The notes beneath the pieces were generated by a model. That model saw only the letters and a list, made by a program, of their open reading frames with translations, was not told the DNA's origin and did no database searches. Below, piece by piece: positions 4,759 to 10,990 of a stretch of DNA of 10,990 bases. The stretch is from Patescibacteria group bacterium (GTDB taxonomy: Bacteria > Patescibacteriota > UBA1384 > XYA2-FULL-43-10 > CAINNR01). The position numbers and the translations under genes are program-made. Every line of letters starts with the position of its first letter. Within the stretch, counting starts at the first letter, position 1. Where the stretch lies: the NCBI GenBank assembly GCA_028690755.1, contig JAQVAO010000009.1:1-10990 (forward strand), written 5' to 3'.

Positions 4759-7524
4759 ATGAAAAAAAATATCAAGAATTTTTATTGTCTGGATATGTTC
4801 CCTTATCCTTCCGGAGCCGGTTTACATGTTGGGCACCCAAGGGGCTATACTGCCACAGACGTCTATGCCAGGTACAAGAGATTAAACGGCTATAATGTTC
4901 TACACCCAATGGGCTGGGATGCTTTTGGTCTGCCAGCTGAAAATTTTGCAATCAAAAATAAAGTTCATCCAGAAAAAGTTGTTAAAGAAAATGTCGCTAA
5001 ATTTAAACAGCAACTCAAGAATTTTGACCTGCAATATGACTGGGACAAGGAAATTAACACAACCGACCCCAATTATTATCGTTGGACTCAATTTATATTT
5101 TTAAAACTATTTGAGCGCGGTTTAGCATATGAGGACGAGTCGCCAATTAACTTTTGTCCTTCATGTAAAACCGGTCTTGCTAACGAAGAAGTTGTTGGTG
5201 GCAGCTGTGAGCGTTGTGGCTCAACTATCGAGAGAAAAAAAATCCGACAATGGATTCTAAAAATCACCGAATACGCCGACCGTTTACTCGAAGACCTAGA
5301 CGGACTTGATTGGCCAGAACCAATAAAAGAGATGCAGAGAAATTGGATCGGCCGCTCTGAAGGGTCAAGTATAATATTTGATATTAAGGATATTGATAAA
5401 TCCATCGAGGTTTACACCACTCGGGCTGATACTCTTTTCGGCTGTACATGGGTGGTTTTAGCTCCAGAACATCAATTGATCCAGAATCTAAAGGATAAAA
5501 TAGACAATTGGGATGAAGTTGAAAAATATATTATCAAATCTCAGAATAAATCTGATTTGGAAAGAACAGAACTTCAAAAAGAAAAAACCGGTGTTGAAAT
5601 CAAAGGAATCACTGCTATCAACCCAATAAATGGTGAGGAAATCCCGATTTGGATCTCTGATTATGTTCTTGCTCATTATGGCACTGGGGCAGTGATGGCT
5701 GTACCAGCTCATGATGATCGAGACTTTCAATTTGCTAAAAAATTTAACATTCCGATCAAATATGTTATTGAGCCGAAATTTGTTGGGATAGATGGTGATG
5801 GAGCGATAAAACCTGGTTTGGATTTCATGAGACGAAATGCGATTTGTGCTATTGTTAGAAATCCAAAAAACGATAATTATCTTTGTGTCAGTTGGAAGAA
5901 ATTCAAAATGCATGGATTAATTACCGGTGGCATTGAAAAAGATGAAGACCCTATCGAAACTGCAAAGCGCGAAATTAGAGAAGAAACAGGTTACAAAAAT
6001 TTAAAGTTTATCAAGTCTGAACCACTGGCAATAAACACCCAATTTTACCATCGAGTTAAGAGAGAGAATCGCTGGGCTCATTTCCAATTTCTGCATTTTG
6101 AACTCGAGAATGAGGAGAAAGATGAAATAGACCAAAAGGAAAGTCAGCTCCATGATATTCTATGGAAATCCAAAAACGAGTTGAAAGACTTTTTTACTGT
6201 TTTCGAGGGCCAATATATCGCTGATCTATTACAAAATGGCGAGAGTGCATTCACTGGACATGGAATACTGGTAAACTCAGCAGAATTCGATGGGCTAGAA
6301 TCAGAAGAAGCTAAGAAAAAAATAACTGAAAAATTGAAAGCCTGTGGTCACGGTGATTTTTCAGTTAATTATAAACTCCGCGACTGGGTATTTTCAAGAC
6401 AACGATATTGGGGCGAGCCGATTCCGATTGTCCATTGTAAAAAATGCGGAATAGTTCCGGTTCCAGAAAAAGATTTACCGGTAATTTTGCCTCATGTCGA
6501 AAAATACGAACCAACTGGTGACGGTACCTCTCCACTATCAAATGAAAAAGACCCAGCAATCTTAAAGTGGCTAAATACTAAATGCCCCAAATGCGGCGGT
6601 CAAGCGAAAAGAGAAACCAACACTATGCCCCAATGGGCTGGCAGCTGCTGGTACTACATCGCCTATTTAATGAAAGATGGCTCAAAATATGAGTGGAATA
6701 AAGAGAAAATTGATCAGTGGCTACCAGTTGATCTGTATGTAGGAGGCGCAGAACATGCAGTACTGCATCTTTTATATGCCAGATTTTGGCACAAGATCCT
6801 TTATGATGAAAAGCTCGTGGGGAGCAAAGAACCATTCCAAAAACTGATTAATGTTGGAACAATATTGGGCGTTGATGGCAGAAAGATGTCAAAATCTTTT
6901 GGTAATACTATCAGCCCTGATTCTCTACTGAAAAAATATGGCTCTGACGCACTAAAAATGTATGAACTATATATTGGTCCTTTTTCACAGATGGCAAAAT
7001 GGGACCAAAATGGCATTGTTGGGATGCATCGTTTTCTGCAGAAAGTCGAAAAAATTTCCTACAATGACAAGAACAGTGATAAAAATAATGTCATTATCAA
7101 CAAAGCGATAAAAAAAGTTTCTAATGATATTGAAAGTTTTAATTTCAATACTGCAATTAGTGCAATAATCGAGACTTTCAACTCTATCCATTCGAACTCA
7201 TGGAGCAAGCTGGATGTCCAATCGTTTTTGACTCTGCTTTACCCATTTGCGCCAAAAACTACGACGAAGATTTCTTCTAGCTTAAAAATTAATATTAAAC
7301 AGTGGCCTGAGATTAATAATAAATACTTACAAGCCGAAAATATCATTATCCCTGTGCAAATAAATGGTAAGATTCGCGAACAATTAGTTGTAAAGAATGA
7401 TATTACAGAAAAAGAAATTAGGGATCTGGTTGATTCAAATAAAAAAATTAAGCAATGGATTCCTAGCGGCAATATTAAGAAGTTTATATTCGTTAAAAAC
7501 AAAATAGTCAGTATCGTGGTTTAA
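4759..7524 (+). CDS. leuS: Leucyl-tRNA synthetase with Nudix domain inserted in the CP1 editing domain
   Basis: 921 residues from the ATG at 4759. Class I synthetase marks are HVGH (23-26) for HIGH and KMSKS (709-713). The two zinc-ribbon sites are C133/C136/C150/C153 and C560/C563/C609/C612. The editing domain has VYTTRADT (218-225) and AHDDRD (317-322). T225 and D322 match E. coli Thr252 and Asp345, so editing of mischarged tRNA looks retained. QRNWIGRSEG and SRQRYWGEPIPI are typical, and the C-terminal domain (IQVNGKIREQL onward) is complete. Residues of about 356-494 are a Nudix domain absent from E. coli and B. subtilis LeuRS. The N-terminus begins FYCLDMFPYPSG at residue 8, against about residue 34 in B. 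subtilis, so a leading segment is missing. Starts farther upstream (TTG 4738, ATG 4690) give tRNA-derived or short nonhomologous sequence. No Shine-Dalgarno is visible. Confidence 0.95.
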   Translation: MKKNIKNFYCLDMFPYPSGAGLHVGHPRGYTATDVYARYKRLNGYNVLHPMGWDAFGLPAENFAIKNKVHPEKVVKENVAKFKQQLKNFDLQYDWDKEINTTDPNYYRWTQFIFLKLFERGLAYEDESPINFCPSCKTGLANEEVVGGSCERCGSTIERKKIRQWILKITEYADRLLEDLDGLDWPEPIKEMQRNWIGRSEGSSIIFDIKDIDKSIEVYTTRADTLFGCTWVVLAPEHQLIQNLKDKIDNWDEVEKYIIKSQNKSDLERTELQKEKTGVEIKGITAINPINGEEIPIWISDYVLAHYGTGAVMAVPAHDDRDFQFAKKFNIPIKYVIEPKFVGIDGDGAIKPGLDFMRRNAICAIVRNPKNDNYLCVSWKKFKMHGLITGGIEKDEDPIETAKREIREETGYKNLKFIKSEPLAINTQFYHRVKRENRWAHFQFLHFELENEEKDEIDQKESQLHDILWKSKNELKDFFTVFEGQYIADLLQNGESAFTGHGILVNSAEFDGLESEEAKKKITEKLKACGHGDFSVNYKLRDWVFSRQRYWGEPIPIVHCKKCGIVPVPEKDLPVILPHVEKYEPTGDGTSPLSNEKDPAILKWLNTKCPKCGGQAKRETNTMPQWAGSCWYYIAYLMKDGSKYEWNKEKIDQWLPVDLYVGGAEHAVLHLLYARFWHKILYDEKLVGSKEPFQKLINVGTILGVDGRKMSKSFGNTISPDSLLKKYGSDALKMYELYIGPFSQMAKWDQNGIVGMHRFLQKVEKISYNDKNSDKNNVIINKAIKKVSNDIESFNFNTAISAIIETFNSIHSNSWSKLDVQSFLTLLYPFAPKTTTKISSSLKINIKQWPEINNKYLQAENIIIPVQINGKIREQLVVKNDITEKEIRDLVDSNKKIKQWIPSGNIKKFIFVKNKIVSIVV
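5824..6240 (+). other. Nudix hydrolase domain nested inside LeuRS
   Basis: LeuRS residues of about 356-494. It begins with the strand RRNAICAIVRNPKND and continues to MHGLITGG. The Nudix box runs from G390 to Y412 and fits GX5EX7REUXEEXGU at every fixed position: G390, E396, R404, E405, I406, E408, E409 and G411, with Y412 in the last bulky position. The metal-binding REIREE core is therefore intact, so hydrolysis of a nucleoside diphosphate derivative is plausible. The flanks IPIKYVIEP before and FTGHGILVNS after join up in ordinary LeuRS, so this is a clean insertion into a CP1 loop. The reading frame is uninterrupted. The substrate is unknown. Confidence 0.9.
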
Positions 7525-7527
7525 ATA

Positions 7528-7556
7528 TTGACTTTTTTATAATCTTGTGTCAAAAT
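7528..7556 (+). promoter_or_regulatory. Probable promoter of rpmF-nusB-rnc
   Basis: TTGACT (7528-7533) is one base from the -35 consensus. It stands 17 bases from CAAAAT (7551-7556), which is preceded by an extended -10 TG at 7548-7549. An exact TATAAT also occurs at 7538-7543 but lacks a matching -35. TTGAC (7528-7532) and GTCAA (7549-7553) form an inverted repeat across the promoter, perhaps by chance. Predicted initiation near 7563 gives a leader of about 37 bases before rpmF. Confidence 0.4.
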
Positions 7557-7599
7557 ATTTTAGTACGAATTAATACAGAAAATAACTATTGGAGCAATA

Positions 7600-7794
7600 A
7601 TGGCAGAACCAAAAAAGAAAACCTCAAAAGCAAATACCAGATCTCGTCGGCATCAGATAAAAATGACCAAACCGGCTATGATTTATTGTGAAAAATGTCA
7701 CCAGCCAAAGCTTCGACATCATGTTTGTGGTATTTGTGGCACCTATAAGAATAAGGTTGTGCTTGCCACGCAGGAAGTTGTGGAAGAAAAATAA
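7600..7794 (+). CDS. rpmF: 50S ribosomal protein L32
   Basis: 64 residues with the L32 pattern. The N-terminus is basic and reads MAEPKKKTSK, then TRSRRHQIK. A zinc ribbon follows, with Cys30/Cys33 (CEKC) and Cys43/Cys46 (CGIC) around PKLRHHVC. All four cysteines are kept, so this is the zinc-binding (C+) form. It assembles on the large ribosomal subunit. The ATG at 7600 has GGAG at 7591-7594 with a 5-base spacer. The acidic tail (residues after 57, ending VVEEK) is slightly longer than in many homologues. It starts a cluster with nusB and rnc, all for RNA and ribosome production, behind a likely promoter in the 75-base gap after leuS. Confidence 0.96.
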   Translation: MAEPKKKTSKANTRSRRHQIKMTKPAMIYCEKCHQPKLRHHVCGICGTYKNKVVLATQEVVEEK

Positions 7795-7820
7795 TTATTT
7801 GCTAAGTACTAGGAGTGGAA

Positions 7821-8249
7821 ATGAACCGTCATTTATCGAGAATGGTGGCAATGCAAGCCATATATGAATGGAACTTCCGTCAGGATGCAGATCTAGACGA
7901 ATTGGTCGAGAGAAGTATATCGGAGTTTTCTAACGATGTTGATTCAAAATATATTCGCGATTTAATTAGTGGTGTTACAAAAAATTCAAAAACTATTGAT
8001 AGAGAGATAGAGACGTGTGCTCCGGAATGGCCAATTGAACAAATATCACATGTAGACAAATCTATTTTGGAGATTGCAATTTATGAATTAGTTTATGCAA
8101 AGGATATACCACCAAAAGTAGCGATTAACGAAGCAGTGGAACTTGCTAAACAGTTTGGCAGCAGCAATTCATCAAAATTTATCAATGGTGTTCTCGGTTC
8201 AGTCTATGACCGTCATGTTAAAGATAAAAAGGAAAAAAATAATGAATGA
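7821..8249 (+). CDS. nusB: Transcription antitermination factor NusB
   Basis: 142 residues, all helical in this family. NusB binds NusE (S10) and boxA RNA to help antitermination of rRNA operons. The N-terminal helix [13 protein letters not shown] (7-19), the central [14 protein letters not shown] (77-90) and the C-terminal signature [17 protein letters not shown] (97-113), then [12 protein letters not shown] (117-128), are all present at the usual spacing. I chose ATG 7821 because AGGAG at 7811-7815 lies five bases upstream. The in-frame GTG at 7815 overlaps that ribosome-binding site and would add only two residues. The lysine-rich tail (KDKKEKNNE) overlaps the rnc start by 8 bases. The gap after rpmF is 26 bases, so the three genes are likely one transcript. 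Confidence 0.94.
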   Translation: MNRHLSRMVAMQAIYEWNFRQDADLDELVERSISEFSNDVDSKYIRDLISGVTKNSKTIDREIETCAPEWPIEQISHVDKSILEIAIYELVYAKDIPPKVAINEAVELAKQFGSSNSSKFINGVLGSVYDRHVKDKKEKNNE

Positions 8250-8934
8250 ACTTACTAAATTTGAAAAAGAGATCAAAATTAATTTTAATGATAAAAAACT
8301 ACTTAAACAAGTTTTTATTCATCGTTCATATATAAATGAACACCGATCTGCCGGGCTGGAACACAATGAGAGGTTGGAATTTCTTGGTGATGCGGTTCTT
8401 GAGCTTGTTATCACTGAATACATCTATTCAAAATATGATCGACCAGAGGGAGAGATGACAAGCTGGAGAAGCGCATTGGTTAAAGGAGAGTCCTTATCAA
8501 AAGAGGCAAAAAAAATCAAAATTGATGACTATTTATGTGTCAGTCGTGGCGAAGCAAAAAATACCGGTAAGGCGAGAGATTTAATATTGGCGAATGCCTT
8601 TGAGGCACTGATAGGAGCAATATATTTGGACCAGGGATATAAAATTGTTAGTGATTTTATAATAAAAAATATCGCCTACAAACTCGAGGAAATTATATCA
8701 GGGGTTGAATATATTGACGCTAAAAGTAAACTCCAAGAACTCTCACAAGAAAAATTTTCTTTAACACCAACATATGAAACCGTATCCGAAACAGGCCCCG
8801 ATCACAATAAAAAATTTGTTGTTCTGGTAAAAATTGGTAATAAAATTGCTGGCGAAGGTGAAGGTAATTCAAAACAAAAAGCTCAAATTATGGCAGCTGG
8901 TCAAGCCCTAGAAAACAAAAAAATATTCAATTAG
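8242..8934 (+). CDS. rnc: Ribonuclease III
   Basis: 230 residues. Cleaves double-stranded RNA, including rRNA precursors, as a dimer with Mg2+. The endonuclease domain carries the signature [13 protein letters not shown] (41-53). E43, E46 and D50 match E. coli E38, E41 and D45. The second acidic motif reads [11 protein letters not shown] (116-126). E121 matches the essential E117, but N118 stands where E. coli has D114. The C-terminal double-stranded-RNA-binding domain runs from about 158 ([12 protein letters not shown]) to [15 protein letters not shown] (210-224). The ATG at 8242 is supported by AAGGAA at 8229-8234. The frame can be extended to 8143, but those residues lie over nusB and have no RNase III similarity. 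The 3' end overlaps the convergent dacA by 8 bases. Confidence 0.95.
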   Translation: MNELTKFEKEIKINFNDKKLLKQVFIHRSYINEHRSAGLEHNERLEFLGDAVLELVITEYIYSKYDRPEGEMTSWRSALVKGESLSKEAKKIKIDDYLCVSRGEAKNTGKARDLILANAFEALIGAIYLDQGYKIVSDFIIKNIAYKLEEIISGVEYIDAKSKLQELSQEKFSLTPTYETVSETGPDHNKKFVVLVKIGNKIAGEGEGNSKQKAQIMAAGQALENKKIFN

Positions 8935-9886
8935 ACCAATATACGTTTGAAAAACCCCAGTCAAGTAGATCTCTTGCTTCATCCGCTGAAGCAGTCGGGC
9001 TATGAACATAGGTACCTAACACAACTGCTATCAATTGATGGCCGTCTCTTTCTGCTGCGCCAATTAGACAATGGCTAGCAGCATAAGTAAAACCAGTTTT
9101 CACACCAATCGCACCAGGATACTGGTAAGTGGTGATTAACCTGTTCGAGTTTTCCAGCTGATGGAATATCGTATTTGAAGTATTGCTGGCTACATACTTG
9201 TCAGTTTTTACAATGTTTCGAAATATTGGATTGAGCAGTGCATATCTGGTAAGTAATGCCATTTCGCTGGCAGTGGAGTAACCCTCATCAGATAAACCGG
9301 CAGGATCAAAAAAACGGGTGTTTTTGAGGCCCAACTCTTTGGCTTTCTGATTCATTTTATCGACAAAATAATCGGGCTTCGAACCGGTTTCTTCGTCCAT
9401 GTGGGAAGCTATGGCATAGGCAGCGTCGTTTCCGGAACGTATCAACAAACAATGGAGAAGTTCGGAAACAGTAATTTCTTCACCTGTCCTTAAATATACT
9501 ACAGTCGGAGTCTGTATTGTTGCCTCATAAGGAACAATGACGACGTCATCAAGTTTATAATTTTCTAAGGCTACAACGGCAGTCATTATTTTAGTCAGTG
9601 ATGCTATTGGTACCGGTGTTTTGGAATCTTTCCCGATTATTTCTTCACCACTTATACCGTCTACCAAAGTGTAGTTTCGGGTGTTAACATAGGCTTTATT
9701 GTAATTATTTTTAATAAGTGGCCGCTGAACTTGAAAAATTGATATTGATTCATCAACAGCTCTCGCTGATTCATAATCCTCTCTAGAATAATTTGCAGCA
9801 ATTTTTGAATCAAAACTACTAGCCGATAAATTTATACCGACCAAATTTAGGATCAAAGACATTAGGATTAGGGGTTTGGCGATCAC
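8927..9886 (-). CDS. dacA: D-alanyl-D-alanine carboxypeptidase (peptidase S11, low-molecular-mass penicillin-binding protein)
   Basis: 319 residues with a hydrophobic N-terminal signal (about residues 5-22, PLILMSLILNLVGINLSAS), so it acts outside the cytoplasmic membrane. It trims the terminal D-Ala of peptidoglycan stem peptides. The three active-site motifs are SLTK (96-99, nucleophile S96), SGN (151-153) and KTG (263-265). ASLTKIMTAVVALE, RSGNDAAYA and FFDPAGLS are typical of S11 enzymes. The protein ends soon after the catalytic domain. The C-terminal beta domain and amphipathic membrane anchor of E. coli PBP5 are missing, so it may be released or held by an uncleaved signal. Residues of about 25-65 form an unrecognised linker. 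The start is GTG at 9886, overlapping the upstream stop as GTGA, with GAGG seven bases before it. Confidence 0.94.
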   Translation of the reverse strand: MIAKPLILMSLILNLVGINLSASSFDSKIAANYSREDYESARAVDESISIFQVQRPLIKNNYNKAYVNTRNYTLVDGISGEEIIGKDSKTPVPIASLTKIMTAVVALENYKLDDVVIVPYEATIQTPTVVYLRTGEEITVSELLHCLLIRSGNDAAYAIASHMDEETGSKPDYFVDKMNQKAKELGLKNTRFFDPAGLSDEGYSTASEMALLTRYALLNPIFRNIVKTDKYVASNTSNTIFHQLENSNRLITTYQYPGAIGVKTGFTYAASHCLIGAAERDGHQLIAVVLGTYVHSPTASADEARDLLDWGFSNVYWSN

Positions 9887-10578
9887 AAAATATCCTCTTT
9901 ACTTATTTCTTTAATTTTCCCTAGAGGCAAGCTGATCTCTTCCAAAGACAACCTTCCAACTGATATTCGCTTGAGAGAAATTATTTCCAGTCCGATTCGA
10001 CCAGCAATAATTCTGATATGTCGTGTCTTGCCCTCGTGCAAGGAAATCTTGATTTTATTTCTGGCAATAAACTCTGCATTATCAACTTTATACTGAGTGC
10101 CGTGATGTTTTACTCCGAGTAAAAACTGCTTTATAATCCCCTTTTTCCCAACATTATCTGGCTTGCTTTGGTACTCTAAATGATAAATCTTTGTTTTTTG
10201 ATATTTTGGATGTGTTAGCTGCTGGGAAAAATCACCGTCGTTAGTAAATAATATCAATCCTTCAGTATCCTTATCAAGTCTACCCACCGGAAACAAGCGA
10301 ATATTGTCTGGTAAATACTTTTTTACTCCTTTGCCTTGAGTGTCAGAAAGAGAAGTAATTACCCCACGTGGCTTATTTAAAACAAAATAGCGCTTATTTC
10401 CATGAGGAGTAATCTTCTTGCCACCAACTGTTACAACATCTTCAGGGCCAACCATCGATCCTAATTTTGCCTGATTTTTATTTACAAATACCAAACCATT
10501 ATTTATCAGCTCATCGGCTCGACGCCTGGAACAAATCCCAGAGCTTGAAATAAATTTATTCAATCTAATCTTAGTCAT
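9883..10578 (-). CDS. RsuA/RluB/RluF-family rRNA pseudouridine synthase
   Basis: 231 residues. An N-terminal S4 RNA-binding domain ([20 protein letters not shown], 4-23, to about 50) precedes the pseudouridine synthase domain. RGVITSLSD (71-79) is the family's motif [21 protein letters not shown] (97-116) is motif II and includes the catalytic Asp102. KIYHLEY follows, then [15 protein letters not shown] (182-196), which corresponds to the EGxxRQVRRM motif with Thr and His replacements. It isomerises uridine to pseudouridine in rRNA, either 16S (RsuA) or 23S (RluB/E/F). Which site cannot be decided from sequence alone, so I give no symbol. The ATG at 10578 overlaps the aspS end by 8 bases, has a weak GGAA upstream, and the stop overlaps dacA by four bases, giving an aspS-synthase-dacA transcript. 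Confidence 0.92.
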   Translation of the reverse strand: MTKIRLNKFISSSGICSRRRADELINNGLVFVNKNQAKLGSMVGPEDVVTVGGKKITPHGNKRYFVLNKPRGVITSLSDTQGKGVKKYLPDNIRLFPVGRLDKDTEGLILFTNDGDFSQQLTHPKYQKTKIYHLEYQSKPDNVGKKGIIKQFLLGVKHHGTQYKVDNAEFIARNKIKISLHEGKTRHIRIIAGRIGLEIISLKRISVGRLSLEEISLPLGKIKEISKEDIL

Positions 10579-10990
10579 TAGTTTCCGTATCAGACAACTT
10601 TAGTGCTTTGCCTTCGGCTTCTTTTGCTAATTTAATATGAACATCGGAAAGTTGACGTTCACTTACCGGCGACGGCGCGCCCATCATTGCATCTCTAGCA
10701 TCACCTGTTTTTGGAAATGCCATCACCTCCCTAATAACATTTTCATGAGAAAGTATTGCCGCAATTCGATCTATGCCAGGAGCAATCCCACCATGAGGAG
10801 GAGCCCCATACTCGAAAGCCTCAAGCATATGCCCAAAACGTCTTAATTTTTCATCTTCGGAAACTCCGAGTAGATCGAAAATCTTATCCTGAATATCGCG
10901 TTTATGAATCCTGATCGAGCCACCTTCGATTTCGAAACCATTCAGTACTAGATCATAGGCATAAGCTATGACTTCTTCCGGTTTACTATC
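10571..10990 (-). CDS. aspS: Aspartyl-tRNA synthetase, C-terminal part (5' end outside window)
   Basis: The frame is open to the window edge and encodes the last 139 residues. This class II synthetase charges tRNA-Asp, and in organisms lacking AsnRS sometimes tRNA-Asn as well. [19 protein letters not shown] (fragment residues 10-28) is the conserved active-site strand region. [20 protein letters not shown] (51-70) runs into motif 3, PGIDR (71-75), whose Arg75 contacts [23 protein letters not shown] (85-104) and [10 protein letters not shown] (105-114) are typical of bacterial AspRS. The tail after 120 is short. The Met within HMLEAFEYG is internal and not a start. The stop TAA lies in the start of the pseudouridine synthase gene. 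Motifs 1 and 2 and the anticodon-binding domain are upstream of the window. Confidence 0.95.
   Translation of the reverse strand, partial: DSKPEEVIAYAYDLVLNGFEIEGGSIRIHKRDIQDKIFDLLGVSEDEKLRRFGHMLEAFEYGAPPHGGIAPGIDRIAAILSHENVIREVMAFPKTGDARDAMMGAPSPVSERQLSDVHIKLAKEAEGKALKLSDTETND

Noticed and set aside
5488..5913. 141-codon minus-strand frame opposite leuS
   Set aside because: It runs antisense to conserved editing-domain and Nudix sequence, has no recognisable motif, and looks like a shadow of AT-rich coding DNA.
7528..7553. Inverted repeat TTGAC/GTCAA as a repressor operator
   Set aside because: The arms are only five bases and extend poorly in AT-rich DNA. It was kept as a remark on the promoter and not called as an operator.
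7815..7820. GTG start for NusB
   Set aside because: The GTG overlaps the AGGAG ribosome-binding site that is well placed for ATG 7821.
8143..8241. Longer RNase III start at 8143
   Set aside because: The 33 extra residues lie out of frame over the conserved NusB C-terminus and show no RNase III similarity. ATG 8242 has a good ribosome-binding site.
10571..10828. Separate 85-residue protein at the window end
   Set aside because: The frame continues upstream to the window edge with AspRS sequence, so the Met is internal and the gene is a truncated aspS.
1..10990. Alternative genetic code (TGA as Gly or Trp)
   Set aside because: TGA ends several genes at the expected lengths, and no conserved gene contains an in-frame TGA.

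Overview
The window is a compact, AT-rich bacterial segment, gene-dense on both strands, with most neighbouring genes overlapping by 4 to 20 bases. TGA, TAA and TAG are all used as stops, so the standard bacterial code fits. The most likely source is a Patescibacteria (CPR) genome with an acetate-producing fermentative metabolism. The reasons are the overlapping compact genes, an unusually short acetate kinase, a reduced set of housekeeping genes and a leucyl-tRNA synthetase carrying an inserted Nudix domain. This assignment is inference, and I cannot name the class.

Positions 1 to about 4530 (+ strand) read as one energy operon. It holds the 3' end of cofactor-independent phosphoglycerate mutase (gpmI), a PduL-type phosphotransacylase, a short acetate kinase, and a 2-oxoacid:ferredoxin oxidoreductase (korA, korB, and a korC with two ferredoxin-type [4Fe-4S] motifs fused to its C-terminus). 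Together they would turn a 2-oxoacid, plausibly pyruvate, into acyl-CoA plus reduced ferredoxin, then acyl phosphate, then acid plus ATP. A possible 25-residue, tryptophan-rich membrane peptide lies just after korC.

Positions 4659 to 8934 (+ strand) are an information-processing block: tRNA-Ala(GGC), leuS, rpmF (L32), nusB and rnc (RNase III). The synthetase starts 25 bases after the tRNA, lacks the usual N-terminal segment of about 27 residues, and carries a complete Nudix hydrolase domain inside its CP1 editing domain. This nested domain is the most unusual feature of the window. A plausible promoter precedes rpmF.

Positions 8927 to 10990 (- strand) hold a second operon converging on the first: the 3' part of aspS (aspartyl-tRNA synthetase), an RsuA/RluB-family pseudouridine synthase, and a secreted D-Ala-D-Ala carboxypeptidase. 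The last of these implies a peptidoglycan wall. rnc and dacA overlap tail to tail by 8 bases, with no visible terminator.

No CRISPR array, insertion sequence, phage gene or defence system is visible. No gap without a gene exceeds about 80 bases.
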